Origin: Segatella paludivivens DSM 17968 = JCM 13650
GTDB taxonomy: Bacteria; Bacteroidota; Bacteroidia; Bacteroidales; Bacteroidaceae
Assembly: GCF_000373185.1 (NCBI RefSeq)
Contig: NZ_KB890645.1
Location: forward strand, 91-43,412
Reading direction: 5' to 3'
Length of the DNA stretch: 43,322 nt
The notes beneath the pieces are model-generated. The model searched no databases, was not told where the DNA came from, and worked only from the letters and a program-made list of their open reading frames with translations. Below, piece after piece: positions 34,634 to 43,322 of the stretch. The position numbers and the translations under genes are program-made. The number at the start of each line of letters is the position of its first letter. Position 1 is the first letter of the stretch.

Positions 34634-35722
34634 ATGGAAAATAAAAAAAATCGTGTGGCTATTACACATGGAGATACCAACGGTATCGGATATGAACTTA
34701 TTTTTAAAACCTTTGCTGAACCGGAAATATTGGAACTATGCACTCCTATTATATACGGTTCTCCAAAAATAGCAGCTTATCATAGAAAAGCACTTGATAT
34801 TCAAGCTAATTTCAGTATCATTAATGATGCCAGTGAAGCTGTGGACGGACGAGTAAACTTGTTGACATGTTATGATGATGATATCAAGGTTGAACTCGGT
34901 ACTCCAACAGAAGAAAGTGGCTATGCTGCTATTAAAGCTCTAGACCGTGCTATGACTGATTTCCGTGATGGCGCATACGATGTTTTAGTAAACTGTCCTG
35001 TAGACAACACTAATATTAATGTTGAGGGCTATAAATTCCATGGTATAAGCAAATATATTGAGACATGCTTAGGAGATGGCGAAAAGTCAATGTCTGTATA
35101 TCTCAATGACACAATGCGAATGGTTGTAGCCACAGAAGGTGTCTCTATCAAGGACGTGCCTGAATCTATAAGCAAGGATTCTATTAAGGAGAAAGCTACA
35201 AAGCTCTTCAATTCAATATGCAGAGACTTCAGTGTGTCTTCTCCTCGTGTAGCAATATTATCTCTTAATCCAGGACAACTAAGCAACGAGGAAAATGAAA
35301 TTTTAATTCCAGCTATTGATGAACTTGCTGAAGCTGGTATACAGACTTTCGGTCCTTATTCTTCAGAGACATTCTTCGGGAATGGATATTATGGAGATTT
35401 CGATGGCGTTATAGCCATGTATTATGATCAGGGTATTCCTGCTTTTAAGGCAATATCAACAGACAGTATCGTGAAATTCGATGCAGGACTAAAGATCGTT
35501 TCAGTAACTCCAGACTGCGGAACAGAATTTGACATTGCGGGAAAAGGTGTAGCTGATGAGGCTGCTTTCCGTAATTCAATATATACTGCTATAGACATAT
35601 TCCGCAATCGTGCGAATTATGATGATCCTATGCACAATCCGCTTCAGAAACTTTATCATGAGAAGCATGATGATGGAGATAAAATAAGATTTTCAATTCC
35701 AAAGAAAAGAGAAAATAGATGA
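34634..35722 (+). CDS. pdxA: 4-hydroxythreonine-4-phosphate dehydrogenase
   Basis: The ATG at 34634 gives MENKKNRVAITHGDTNGIGY, 362 aa; an upstream TTG at 34610 would add 8 unlikely residues. It has the PdxA order: the ITHGDTNGIGYELIFK opening, NCPVDNTNI, and metal-binding residues such as those in YYDQGIPAFKAI. It catalyses an NAD-dependent step in pyridoxal-phosphate synthesis. Its stop overlaps the next ATG by 4 nt. Confidence 0.9.
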   Translation: MENKKNRVAITHGDTNGIGYELIFKTFAEPEILELCTPIIYGSPKIAAYHRKALDIQANFSIINDASEAVDGRVNLLTCYDDDIKVELGTPTEESGYAAIKALDRAMTDFRDGAYDVLVNCPVDNTNINVEGYKFHGISKYIETCLGDGEKSMSVYLNDTMRMVVATEGVSIKDVPESISKDSIKEKATKLFNSICRDFSVSSPRVAILSLNPGQLSNEENEILIPAIDELAEAGIQTFGPYSSETFFGNGYYGDFDGVIAMYYDQGIPAFKAISTDSIVKFDAGLKIVSVTPDCGTEFDIAGKGVADEAAFRNSIYTAIDIFRNRANYDDPMHNPLQKLYHEKHDDGDKIRFSIPKKRENR

Positions 35723-36723
35723 AAAAGAAGTATCAAAACATATTTTTTATATTCGGTTTTATTGTTCTCTTGATAATGGTTACGCAGCTTAATTTCCAAC
35801 AAGTTTGGAGTGGACTGCGTCATGCTGGATATTGGTTTATCGCTGTTCTTGCTCTGTGGCTCGTCCTTTATTTTATTAATACCTCATCATGGTATTTAAT
35901 CATAAAATCCCAGGAAGCAAAACCCGAGCACAAACGCGTCAGCTTTGGTTGGTTGTATAAGATAACTATTTCAGGATTTGCGTTGAACTATGCAACTCCT
36001 GGTGGACTTATGGGTGGAGTGCCATACAGAATAATGTCTCTTGTGCCAAAGATAGGTACAGAAAGAGCCTCTTCGTCTGTCATATTGTTTTCTATGACAC
36101 ATGTATTCTGTCACTTCTTGTTCTGGTTCCTTTCTATATTTCTTTTTATCTTCACACAGAAAGTAACAATATTAATGGCTATACTTCTCACAGTGATAGG
36201 AGCTTTCTGTCTATTGGGAATATGGTTCTTTTTGTCTGGTTACCGCAAGGGACTTGCAAACCGTGTGATGAATTTCATAAAACATCTCCCATTAATAAAG
36301 AAATGGGCACAGAAATTTGTAGAAAATCACAAGGAACAACTTGACACTATAGACCAACAGATAGCAGCATTGCACGCACAGAATCCAAAGACATTCTTCT
36401 CGGCTGTATTATTAGAACTTTCCTCTAGGATAACTTCTGCATTGGAGGTATTCTTTATTCTTTTGGTGATAATGCCAGATGTAAGTTTCTTGCAATGTGT
36501 AATGATAATGGCTTTCACTAGTTTGTTTGCTAATCTTCTGTTTTTCATTCCTCTTCAATTGGGGGGACGCGAGGGTGGATTCCTTATGGCAACAGCTGGA
36601 CTTGGTATATCAGCCAGTGCTGGTATATTCGTAGCACTGCTAGTACGTATGCGTGAGCTTGTCTGGACTAGTATCGGACTCCTGTTGATAAAATTGGATA
36701 ATACAAAGTCTAAAGACTCATAA
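35719..36723 (+). CDS. Flippase-like integral membrane protein (LPG synthase TM/YbhN family)
   Basis: This 334-aa membrane protein has about eight hydrophobic segments. It fits the lysylphosphatidylglycerol synthase transmembrane/YbhN family (DUF8-like flippases), with the pattern NYATPGGLMGGVPYR near residues 90-105 and LQLGGREGGF near 277. It overlaps pdxA by 4 nt (ATGA). A lipid-translocation role is a family inference. Confidence 0.75.
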   Translation: MKKKYQNIFFIFGFIVLLIMVTQLNFQQVWSGLRHAGYWFIAVLALWLVLYFINTSSWYLIIKSQEAKPEHKRVSFGWLYKITISGFALNYATPGGLMGGVPYRIMSLVPKIGTERASSSVILFSMTHVFCHFLFWFLSIFLFIFTQKVTILMAILLTVIGAFCLLGIWFFLSGYRKGLANRVMNFIKHLPLIKKWAQKFVENHKEQLDTIDQQIAALHAQNPKTFFSAVLLELSSRITSALEVFFILLVIMPDVSFLQCVMIMAFTSLFANLLFFIPLQLGGREGGFLMATAGLGISASAGIFVALLVRMRELVWTSIGLLLIKLDNTKSKDS

Positions 36724-36761
36724 AAATCTGCCAAAATTGCAGTATTTAAGAATAAATTGTG

Positions 36762-36769
36762 TAATTTTG
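36762..36769 (+). promoter_or_regulatory. Promoter -7 box close to the sigma-54 regulator start
   Basis: TAATTTTG ends 7 nt before the ATG at 36777, so this gene too may have little or no leader. A TTG at about 36737 is spaced 22 nt, longer than ideal. Confidence 0.5.
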
Positions 36770-36776
36770 TCACCCT

Positions 36777-38045
36777 ATGAACACATCAGAACTGCAAAAA
36801 ATAAAACAGCGCTATAACATCGTAGGTAACTGTGATGCACTTAACAGAGCTTTAGATGTCGCCCTTCAGGTGTCACCTACAGACCTTTCTGTGCTTATAG
36901 TCGGAGAAAGTGGTGTCGGAAAGGAAATCATTCCACGAGTCATCCACGACAATTCTCCACGCCGAAGAGAAAAGTATTTCGCTATCAACTGTGGTTCTAT
37001 ACCTGAAGGTACTATTGATAGCGAACTGTTCGGACACGAGAAAGGATCTTTTACTGGTGCAATAGGTGAAAGTGACGGTTATTTCGGTACCGCCAATAAG
37101 GGTACTATATTTCTTGATGAAGTAGGAGAGCTGCCACTTGCAACGCAGGCACGCTTGTTGCGTGTGCTCGAAACAGGTGAATATATTCGTGTAGGTGGAC
37201 AAAAAATTCTACAGACTGATGTGCGCATAGTTGCTGCTACTAATGTCAATATGCAGAAAGCGATCAGCGAAGGTCGCTTTCGTGAAGACTTATACTATCG
37301 TCTGAACACGATTCCAATACAGGTTCCGCCATTGCGTGATCGTGGTAACGATATCATACTACTTTTCCGCCTCTTCGCTATGCAGATGGCTGACAAATAT
37401 CATTTGCCTAAGATCGTGCTTGATGAAGACGCCAAAGAGATATTGCTTAAATATAAGTGGCCGGGAAACGTACGCCAACTGAAGAATATCACCGAGCAGA
37501 TGTCTGTATTGAGTGAACAGCGTGATATAAGTGCGCAGCAGCTTTTACAGTTCATTCCGCAGGATGCAGAAAGCACACAGCTTGCAACTATAAATAAACC
37601 TGGTGAGCATTCTTACGAGACAGAACGTGAGATTCTATATAAAATACTATATGAACTACGTGGAAACGTAAGTGACCTGAGACGTGATATGAACAGTCTG
37701 CGCAAGCAGTTGGATGAAGAGCGCGCTTTATCGGGTGCTGCTCAAAGCTTCCAAGGAAGGCAATTCCCTGTAGCTGCAGAACGACAGCCAATAGTGACAC
37801 CAGATGATGCGCAGCAATACTCTATATTGAATCCTAATTCGGAAAGTGCTTCTGCTGCCTATGATGCCATTGCTGAAGAAATTAATGATACAGCAAGCCT
37901 TAATCTAAATGATCTTGGGCGACAAATGGTAGAAAAAGCTTTGGAACGTAACGGTGGCAACAGAAAGAAAGCTGCTCAGGAATTAGGTATTTCTGATCGC
38001 ACACTTTATAGAAGAATAAAACAATACGGACTTGAGAAGGAATAG
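36777..38045 (+). CDS. Sigma-54-dependent transcriptional activator (Fis family), no receiver domain
   Basis: This 422-aa protein has an AAA+ domain (about 20-260): Walker A GESGVGKE near 43-50, the sigma-54 contact loop GSFTGAIGES near 91-100, and Walker B TIFLDEVGELP near 111-121. A variable segment follows, then a C-terminal Fis-type HTH (GGNRKKAAQELGISDRTLYR). There is no N-terminal receiver or GAF domain. It activates RpoN-dependent promoters. It heads a conserved Bacteroidota operon with LptE, a TPR-like protein and SecG. Confidence 0.9.
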   Translation: MNTSELQKIKQRYNIVGNCDALNRALDVALQVSPTDLSVLIVGESGVGKEIIPRVIHDNSPRRREKYFAINCGSIPEGTIDSELFGHEKGSFTGAIGESDGYFGTANKGTIFLDEVGELPLATQARLLRVLETGEYIRVGGQKILQTDVRIVAATNVNMQKAISEGRFREDLYYRLNTIPIQVPPLRDRGNDIILLFRLFAMQMADKYHLPKIVLDEDAKEILLKYKWPGNVRQLKNITEQMSVLSEQRDISAQQLLQFIPQDAESTQLATINKPGEHSYETEREILYKILYELRGNVSDLRRDMNSLRKQLDEERALSGAAQSFQGRQFPVAAERQPIVTPDDAQQYSILNPNSESASAAYDAIAEEINDTASLNLNDLGRQMVEKALERNGGNRKKAAQELGISDRTLYRRIKQYGLEKE

Positions 38046-38130
38046 TTTCCCGAACTTGTAAACCTCATTAGGAACAGTGAATTCGCTGAAAGAAATGAAA
38101 ATAAATATTATATATAGTAAATTGAAGAAC

Positions 38131-38655
38131 ATGGTATCTGCAAGATGGCACATGACCATGATGCTTTCTTTCTGCATTGTTACAATGCTGTTGTCGTCAT
38201 GCAGTATCAGCTACAAGTTTAACGGTGCAAGTATAGACTACACAAAGACTAAGACAATACAGATTACTGATTTTCCTATACGCTCAAGTTATGTATGGGG
38301 ACCAATGGCACCATTGTTCAACAATACTCTAAAAGACGAATTTGCCAACCATACTCATCTTTCTCAGGTAAAGCGTAACGGTGATATGAAGATAGAAGGT
38401 GAGATAACACAATACGCCCAAAGAAACAAATCCGTATCTAGTCAAGGTTATTCTGCACAGACTGAATTATCTATGACTGTAAACGTGAGATTCACTAATA
38501 ATGCAAATCATAGCAATGATTTTGAAAAGCAGTTTACTGCTACATCAACATACGAGACAACAAAGAATCTTAACTCTGTTCAGGAAGAACTTGTAACTCA
38601 AATGGTGAAAGACCTTTCTGATCAGATATTTAATGCAACAGTAGCCAATTGGTAA
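38131..38655 (+). CDS. lptE: LptE-family outer-membrane lipoprotein (LPS assembly)
   Basis: The start MVSARWHMTMMLSFCIVTML gives a clean signal peptide with lipobox LLSSC. Upstream in-frame starts at 38077 (GTG) and 38095 would lengthen the n-region unusually. The mature protein, from SISYKFNGASIDYTKT onward, fits the Bacteroidota LptE family that plugs LptD in the outer membrane for lipopolysaccharide insertion. It follows the sigma-54 regulator in the conserved block. Confidence 0.8.
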   Translation: MVSARWHMTMMLSFCIVTMLLSSCSISYKFNGASIDYTKTKTIQITDFPIRSSYVWGPMAPLFNNTLKDEFANHTHLSQVKRNGDMKIEGEITQYAQRNKSVSSQGYSAQTELSMTVNVRFTNNANHSNDFEKQFTATSTYETTKNLNSVQEELVTQMVKDLSDQIFNATVANW

Positions 38656-38658
38656 TCT

Positions 38659-39492
38659 ATGGACCTAAAACGCCTTATACAACATCCGGAATATATGGAC
38701 AAGGAGACCCTTTACGATCTCCGAAGTCTTATCGCGCTCCATCCATACTATCAAACAGCACGCATCCTTTTATTGCAGAATCTTTATATACTGCATGATC
38801 CGTCTTTCGACGAAGAGTTGAGACGCACAGCAATATGTATTAGTGATCGTCGTGTTATTTTCAATATGATTGAGGCTGCACATTATAAATATAGGAATGA
38901 GCAAAGGTTGGAGGCTAAAGCAAAAGAAGACGAGCAAGATAATGGTGATCGTACAACTACCCTCATAGATAGCTTCTTGGGCTCTATACCAAAAGATTCG
39001 AATTCGGAAACTCCAAAGGAAAAGAGAAAACCTACGCTCGCAGATGCTGCCATTGACTATGTTTCATATCTTCTTGAGATAGAAGATGAGGATAAAAAGG
39101 AGAAAACAGCTGTTGGAAATGACGGTAAGACTATTACTTCAGACTGTTCAAATGGTGACAGAACAACCGACCTTATCAATAGTTTCATGGAAGACGGAGG
39201 TTTTAATTTGAAGGAAGAGACAAACTTATCCGAAGGCTATCAGGCATATGATTTGCAAACTTCAGATAATACAACTCAGAAAGAAGCCGAAAAAAATGAT
39301 GAGGAAAGGGAAGGCGATGAATGTTTTTTCACGGAAACATTAGCCAGAATTTATATAAAACAAGGTCGTTACGAGAAGGCTTTGGAAATAATTAAGCGTT
39401 TAAATTTGAATATTCCAAAAAAAAATGCTTACTTTGCAGACCAAATACGTTTCTTAGAGAAATTGATAATAAATAATAAAAATAAAAAATAA
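38659..39492 (+). CDS. Conserved Bacteroidota protein of TPR-like type
   Basis: This 277-aa protein starts MDLKRLIQHPEYMDKETLYD. It has an N-terminal helical region (about 1-80), a long acidic middle with repeats of DRTT.LI(D/N)SF (two copies near 96 and 168), and a C-terminal helix-turn-helix pair (LARIYIKQGRYEKALEIIKRL, TPR-like). It is 3 nt after LptE and just before SecG. No enzyme motif is seen; the role is probably structural or related to envelope biogenesis, by position. Confidence 0.7.
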   Translation: MDLKRLIQHPEYMDKETLYDLRSLIALHPYYQTARILLLQNLYILHDPSFDEELRRTAICISDRRVIFNMIEAAHYKYRNEQRLEAKAKEDEQDNGDRTTTLIDSFLGSIPKDSNSETPKEKRKPTLADAAIDYVSYLLEIEDEDKKEKTAVGNDGKTITSDCSNGDRTTDLINSFMEDGGFNLKEETNLSEGYQAYDLQTSDNTTQKEAEKNDEEREGDECFFTETLARIYIKQGRYEKALEIIKRLNLNIPKKNAYFADQIRFLEKLIINNKNKK

Positions 39493-39496
39493 GGAA

Positions 39497-39883
39497 ATGA
39501 TTTACACATTATTCGTAAGTTTGATAGTACTTGCAGCTATATTTATGGTGCTTGTAGTACTAATCCAAGAATCAAAAGGTGGCGGTTTGGCATCAAACTT
39601 CTCATCTTCTAATGCCATTATGGGTGTCCGCAAAACTACAGATGTTGTAGAAAAGGCAACATGGGCTTTGGCCATTGCAATGGTTGTACTTAGCGTAGCA
39701 TGCGCTTATGTAGCACCACAAGCAACAACAGACCAAAGTGTTATGGAAAACAGCGCAACTAAAAATCAGACAACAAATCCAACAAATACACAAGGCTTTG
39801 GTGCAAGTCAACAGACTGCACCTGCTGGTGCACAGAAAGCTGCTCCTGTAGCTCCTCAAGCACCTGCTGGACCTGCTAAATAA
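39497..39883 (+). CDS. secG: Preprotein translocase subunit SecG
   Basis: This 128-aa protein has two membrane helices (about 2-22 and 52-72). Between them lies the family motif LIQESKGGGLASNFSSSNA and GVRKTTDVVEKATW. A Gln/Pro/Ala-rich C-terminal tail follows. SecG stimulates protein export through SecYEG. It closes the operon with LptE. Confidence 0.9.
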   Translation: MIYTLFVSLIVLAAIFMVLVVLIQESKGGGLASNFSSSNAIMGVRKTTDVVEKATWALAIAMVVLSVACAYVAPQATTDQSVMENSATKNQTTNPTNTQGFGASQQTAPAGAQKAAPVAPQAPAGPAK

Positions 39884-39909
39884 ATTTTATCAAAAAAGTG
39901 AGGGAAAAA

Positions 39910-39941
39910 TTTGGCAGTAACATTTTTTTCCCTTACCTTTG
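39910..39941 (+). promoter_or_regulatory. Promoter of the tRNA-His gene
   Basis: TTTG (39910-39913), 20 nt, then TACCTTTG (39934-39941). Confidence 0.75.
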
Positions 39942-39978
39942 CACCCGCTAAACAACAATAGCGAAGTACTTTAAAATG

Positions 39979-40054
39979 GTGGACGTAGTTCAGTTGGTTA
40001 GAGCGTCAGATTGTGGTTCTGAATGTCGTGGGTTCGAACCCCACCGCCCACCCA
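39979..40054 (+). tRNA. tRNA-His (anticodon GTG)
   Basis: GTGGACG acceptor arm, a D-arm GTTCAGTTGGTTAGAGC, the anticodon loop TTGTGGT giving GTG, and TGGGTTCGAACCCCA. The base before the acceptor (G at 39978) pairs with the discriminator C, as expected for the extra -1 G of tRNA-His. CCA is not fully encoded. One A-C mismatch is seen in the acceptor stem. Confidence 0.93.
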
Positions 40055-40056
40055 GA

Positions 40057-40088
40057 AAGCTAAGTAGTAAAACTACTTAGCTTTTTTT
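40057..40088 (+). terminator. Terminator of tRNA-His
   Basis: AAGCTAAGTAGT and its exact reverse complement form a 12-bp stem with loop AAA, followed by a T run. Confidence 0.9.
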
Positions 40089-40805
40089 GTTTTTATATGG
40101 TATAAACAATCATGTCTGTCCAGAATAAGTTCATTAATTTCCGAATCTATTTATTATATAGATAAAGTACTTGAGCTAAATTGCACGTCAGAGGTCAGTT
40201 AATAATCTTGGAGATTTCACAATTCTGATGAATAAAGTTTAGCAACCTCAACGAGGATAATTCATAGGGCATCGAAATTATATCTATTAACGATGGTTTG
40301 CTAGGCTTTAACTACGAAATGATAAAATAATAATCACGCCAAACTTATATATCTTCTGTATATCACTCATTATCAATTATATAAGCTAAATGTGTATAAA
40401 ATGTAAATGTTAAAACTAATATTATTCAAATTATTTATCTGTATTATTTGTACATTTGCAGTAAGAAATAATACCATAAGTATATATGAAAAGAGTCTAA
40501 GCTTTCTTTTTTTTTCATTTGTGTTGTTACGATATTCTTTGTTGTAAATAATGAAATGGAGATGACTGTAATAAAATAGCGCAGTTTGTTAATAGAGACT
40601 AGAATCAAATCATTTATGAGTATGCATGAAATGCTGACTATTGCAAATATTGAAGGACATACATTATTATCTAATAATAGTCTTTTACTATGAACTGGTC
40701 GTAAAATGGAAAGACGATAATGGACATGTTGTGTAATATGACTAGATACCATATTATATCGTTGATGATGTAATCCACAAAGAAACAAAAATTTTATAGA
40801 GTATA
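40089..40805. other. Gene-free region with one promoter box
   Basis: I see no convincing gene in this stretch. A -7 box TACATTTG at 40451-40458 would give the outer-membrane gene a leader of about 340 nt. A minus-strand frame (40444-40824) crosses it but has no features of a real gene. Confidence 0.5.
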
Positions 40806-43322
40806 ATGGAAAAAAGAAGAACATTACTTATTGTACTAATACTACTAGCAGCAATGCCAATGCTGTCAAATAACAGAACAATACTACTTTGGGGACATGT
40901 AAAAGATGCATTCACCAATGGTGGAATTAAGAATGTGAAAATCACCCTTCTTGACGAAAACAAGGTGCCTATTGATAGCCAGACAGTTCAATACTTTGAT
41001 GAAGGTAAAAGCAACATGGACTCTTATTATAAGTTTAGCATACCAGCTGAACCTAAAAAATATATTATCAAGGCAGAACATCCCGATTATGAAACATGTT
41101 ATATTAAGTATGACGTAAAATATGTGGGACGAAATGAATATTTTGATGCACCTTTTCATTACATGAAGCGTAAGATCAAGACTTTGCAAGGCAAGGACTT
41201 GAAAGATGTTGTGGTGAAAGCTACAAGGGTTAAGATTGTATTCAAGAATGATACTGTTGTGTATAATGCAGATGCATTCAATCTTCCAAATGGTTCAATG
41301 CTTGACGAACTCATTCGGCAACTGCCAGGAGTTAAACTGACTGATAGCGGAGAGATTTTTCTTAATGGAAAGAAGGTGGACAATCTGTTGTTGCAGGGTG
41401 AAAAGTTTTTCAATAAAGACAGACAATTGGCTTTAAAGAATTTTCCTGCATACACTATTAAGAATGTGAGTTTTTATGATAAGACGACTGATCGCAGTAA
41501 ATATCTGGGATATAATAATGAGCGTAAAGAGTTTGTGATGGATGTCAAACTTAAAAAGGAATATTCTAAGGGCTACATTGCTAATGCTGAGGGAGGACGT
41601 GGAACACATGACAGATATGCTGGTAGATTGTTTGGGCTGAGATACACGCCACATTCACGCATTTCTTTATTTGGTAATTTTAATAACCTAAATCAAGATT
41701 TGTCACCCGGATCTGATGGCGAATGGAATCCCGGTTCTTTTGGCCAAGGTGTGTCTTCTCTAAAGATTGTTGGAATGGACATCTTTTCTGCAAATAAAGA
41801 GGAAACAGTTAAGAATGATTTGACAGCAAGAGTAAAATGGGATAATTCTTATTATAATGCAAAAACTGTAGCCTCTACATTTCTGCCAACGAAGGAAAAC
41901 TATGTGGCTTCATCTTTTAACCAGAACGCTCATCAAATATTTTCTTACGTTGACAATGAACTTACTATATCGAAACCTTTTTATATATCTTCAAGTACAG
42001 GATGGCAGTATGATAATGGTCGTTCATGGTCTACACAACGTTCGGTTACTTTTAATAAGAGTCCGTTTCATGACAATGAAGGCGCTGAGAGTTTGATAGA
42101 CAGAATATTTAAAGCGGAGTTGCAACCCATTGATACCACAATGGTAAATAGTATGCTAAAAGATAAGCATGGACATGGATATTATTCCTCACTATGGGAA
42201 GTACTCGGTACGTCCAAAAAACTACCTTGGGGAGACAGTTTTGATGTGAACATGGATGCCACATATACTAAAGAGAAAAGTACCGGTTTCAATGACTATC
42301 AGATTAGATATATGGACCAAAACCATGATGATCTGCAGAATCAGTATAGTAAGGAACCTACAACTCATTTTAGATACAAAGCATGGGGTAGTTACAATAT
42401 TCATCTACTAAATAAATGGAACTTTGCTATGGGATATGAGTATGAGCAGCGGTACAGGCATGAGATACATGATAAATATAGACTCGACTGGTTGGATGGC
42501 TGGTCAAAGAGTCACCATATAGGTAATCTTCCTTCGACAAGAGATTCGCTTTTGGCAGCTCTAGACTATGGTAATAGTAACTACACATGGTATCATTCAC
42601 GTGAACATTCAGGTCTCTTTCATGTATTCTATGACAAGGATGACAAGGAAAGTAAGATGAGGTTTGACTTAAATGTTAACATCATTAATAAGTATGAAAA
42701 GCTGCACTACCAGAAAGCCAGTCTAGACACAATGGCGTTTAATCGCAATTGGCTGTTTACTCCGTCGGTATCATTCAACTATTCTACACCTAAGGGAATG
42801 GGACTTGATATGAGTTATGGTACAGAAATAAATACACCAGAATTGATAAAGAAAATAAATGTTACCGATACAACCGATCCACTCGCAAGGTATCGCGGAA
42901 ACAATGACTTGAAAAATTCATTAAGTCATGTATTCCATTTGGGATTCCGCAACAGAATTGCAAGTATTCAGGCTCAATATAATGTAGCAGCTGATTTTAG
43001 GATTGACAGAAATCTTATTGGAAATGCCGTCACATACAATCAGTCAAATGGTGTATATACTTATCAGCCACGTAATATAAATGGCAACTGGACCGGTTCT
43101 GTAAGTAATGGATTCTCAATGGCACTTGATAAGGATAGACTATGGAACTTGGAGAATAATGCCAGTTTCAACTTCAATCGCAATGTAGACTTTGTAACGC
43201 TTGCAGGAAGTGCTGATTACCAGATTAGCAAGGTGAACAATATCTATGTTACAGATGGACTGAAGCTTACGATGCAGAAGAATAAGTTTCGTGCTGCGTT
43301 GCTTGGCAATATGGAATGGCAC
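40806..43322 (+). CDS. TonB-receptor-like outer-membrane beta-barrel protein (3' end outside window)
   Basis: From the ATG at 40806 the frame stays open for 839 codons to the edge of the window. A signal peptide (MEKRRTLLIVLILLAAMPML) is followed by a carboxypeptidase-regulatory-like beta domain (about 28-110) and a plug-like region (KDVVVKATRVKIVFKNDTVVYNADAF, DELIRQLPGVKL). The rest is a long beta-barrel with alternating aromatic strands. It resembles Bacteroidota outer-membrane receptors that lack a SusD partner. Ligand unknown. Confidence 0.8.
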   Translation, partial: MEKRRTLLIVLILLAAMPMLSNNRTILLWGHVKDAFTNGGIKNVKITLLDENKVPIDSQTVQYFDEGKSNMDSYYKFSIPAEPKKYIIKAEHPDYETCYIKYDVKYVGRNEYFDAPFHYMKRKIKTLQGKDLKDVVVKATRVKIVFKNDTVVYNADAFNLPNGSMLDELIRQLPGVKLTDSGEIFLNGKKVDNLLLQGEKFFNKDRQLALKNFPAYTIKNVSFYDKTTDRSKYLGYNNERKEFVMDVKLKKEYSKGYIANAEGGRGTHDRYAGRLFGLRYTPHSRISLFGNFNNLNQDLSPGSDGEWNPGSFGQGVSSLKIVGMDIFSANKEETVKNDLTARVKWDNSYYNAKTVASTFLPTKENYVASSFNQNAHQIFSYVDNELTISKPFYISSSTGWQYDNGRSWSTQRSVTFNKSPFHDNEGAESLIDRIFKAELQPIDTTMVNSMLKDKHGHGYYSSLWEVLGTSKKLPWGDSFDVNMDATYTKEKSTGFNDYQIRYMDQNHDDLQNQYSKEPTTHFRYKAWGSYNIHLLNKWNFAMGYEYEQRYRHEIHDKYRLDWLDGWSKSHHIGNLPSTRDSLLAALDYGNSNYTWYHSREHSGLFHVFYDKDDKESKMRFDLNVNIINKYEKLHYQKASLDTMAFNRNWLFTPSVSFNYSTPKGMGLDMSYGTEINTPELIKKINVTDTTDPLARYRGNNDLKNSLSHVFHLGFRNRIASIQAQYNVAADFRIDRNLIGNAVTYNQSNGVYTYQPRNINGNWTGSVSNGFSMALDKDRLWNLENNASFNFNRNVDFVTLAGSADYQISKVNNIYVTDGLKLTMQKNKFRAALLGNMEWH

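Noticed and set aside
40444..40824. 126-codon minus-strand ORF
   Set aside because: Lies in a spacer, hydrophobic without a recognisable fold, overlaps the start of the outer-membrane gene.

Overview
This window comes from a low-GC member of the Bacteroidota, most likely a Prevotellaceae-type Bacteroidales. The evidence is the repeated Bacteroidota-type promoter (TTTG, about 19-20 nt, then TAnnTTTG), the conserved gene block sigma-54 regulator / LptE / TPR-like protein / SecG, the GT2-DUF4922-SpoIID fusion beside an AmpG-like transporter, and the TonB-receptor-like outer-membrane protein at the right edge. Species cannot be fixed from sequence alone.

Left part (1 to about 19.3 kb) is accessory DNA. 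It has a replication module like those of phages and satellites: M15 peptidase, DUF4373-like replication protein, Toprim primase-helicase, a damaged zinc-finger ORF, an iteron-bearing inverted repeat that looks like an origin, and a VapE-type primase/helicase. An HU-like protein and a 'smalltalk' micro-protein close the region. Between these lie AT-rich cargo cassettes: a two-gene membrane/beta-protein operon, an AAA15 ATPase plus RloB-like pair, an AAA ATPase plus DUF4276 pair, two lipoproteins, and a NimA-like/SMR pair. No integrase, capsid, terminase or transposase is visible.

The most unusual feature is a family of about 170-197 bp palindromic repeat units. They form two tandem arrays (3425-4620 and 9061-9720) and several single or partial copies (12412, 14610, 19187). 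They lie only between genes and mark most of the cargo boundaries. Each unit has two long complementary arms (CTCCCGCAGAT..CGCAGAT..CGCAGA and its reverse complement), a conserved loop containing GAGTACTC, and a second hairpin AATGCAGC-NN-GCTGCATT. I saw no copies in the chromosomal half.

Right part (about 20 to 43.3 kb) is ordinary chromosome: a Ser/Thr kinase with a regulator-like partner, a zinc-ribbon/Nif3 pair, a 39-codon ORF with its own promoter, a FetB-like permease with an ATPase-like partner that has lost its nucleotide-binding motifs, the agmatine-to-putrescine genes aguA-aguB, an AmpG-like transporter and the SpoIID fusion, rlmN, pdxA and a flippase-like protein, the sigma-54 regulator/LptE/SecG operon, tRNA-His, and a truncated outer-membrane beta-barrel gene.

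Leading hypothesis: the left half is a VapE-type satellite-like replicon or its domesticated remnant. It carries a small defence island whose cassettes are separated by an uncharacterised structured repeat family.
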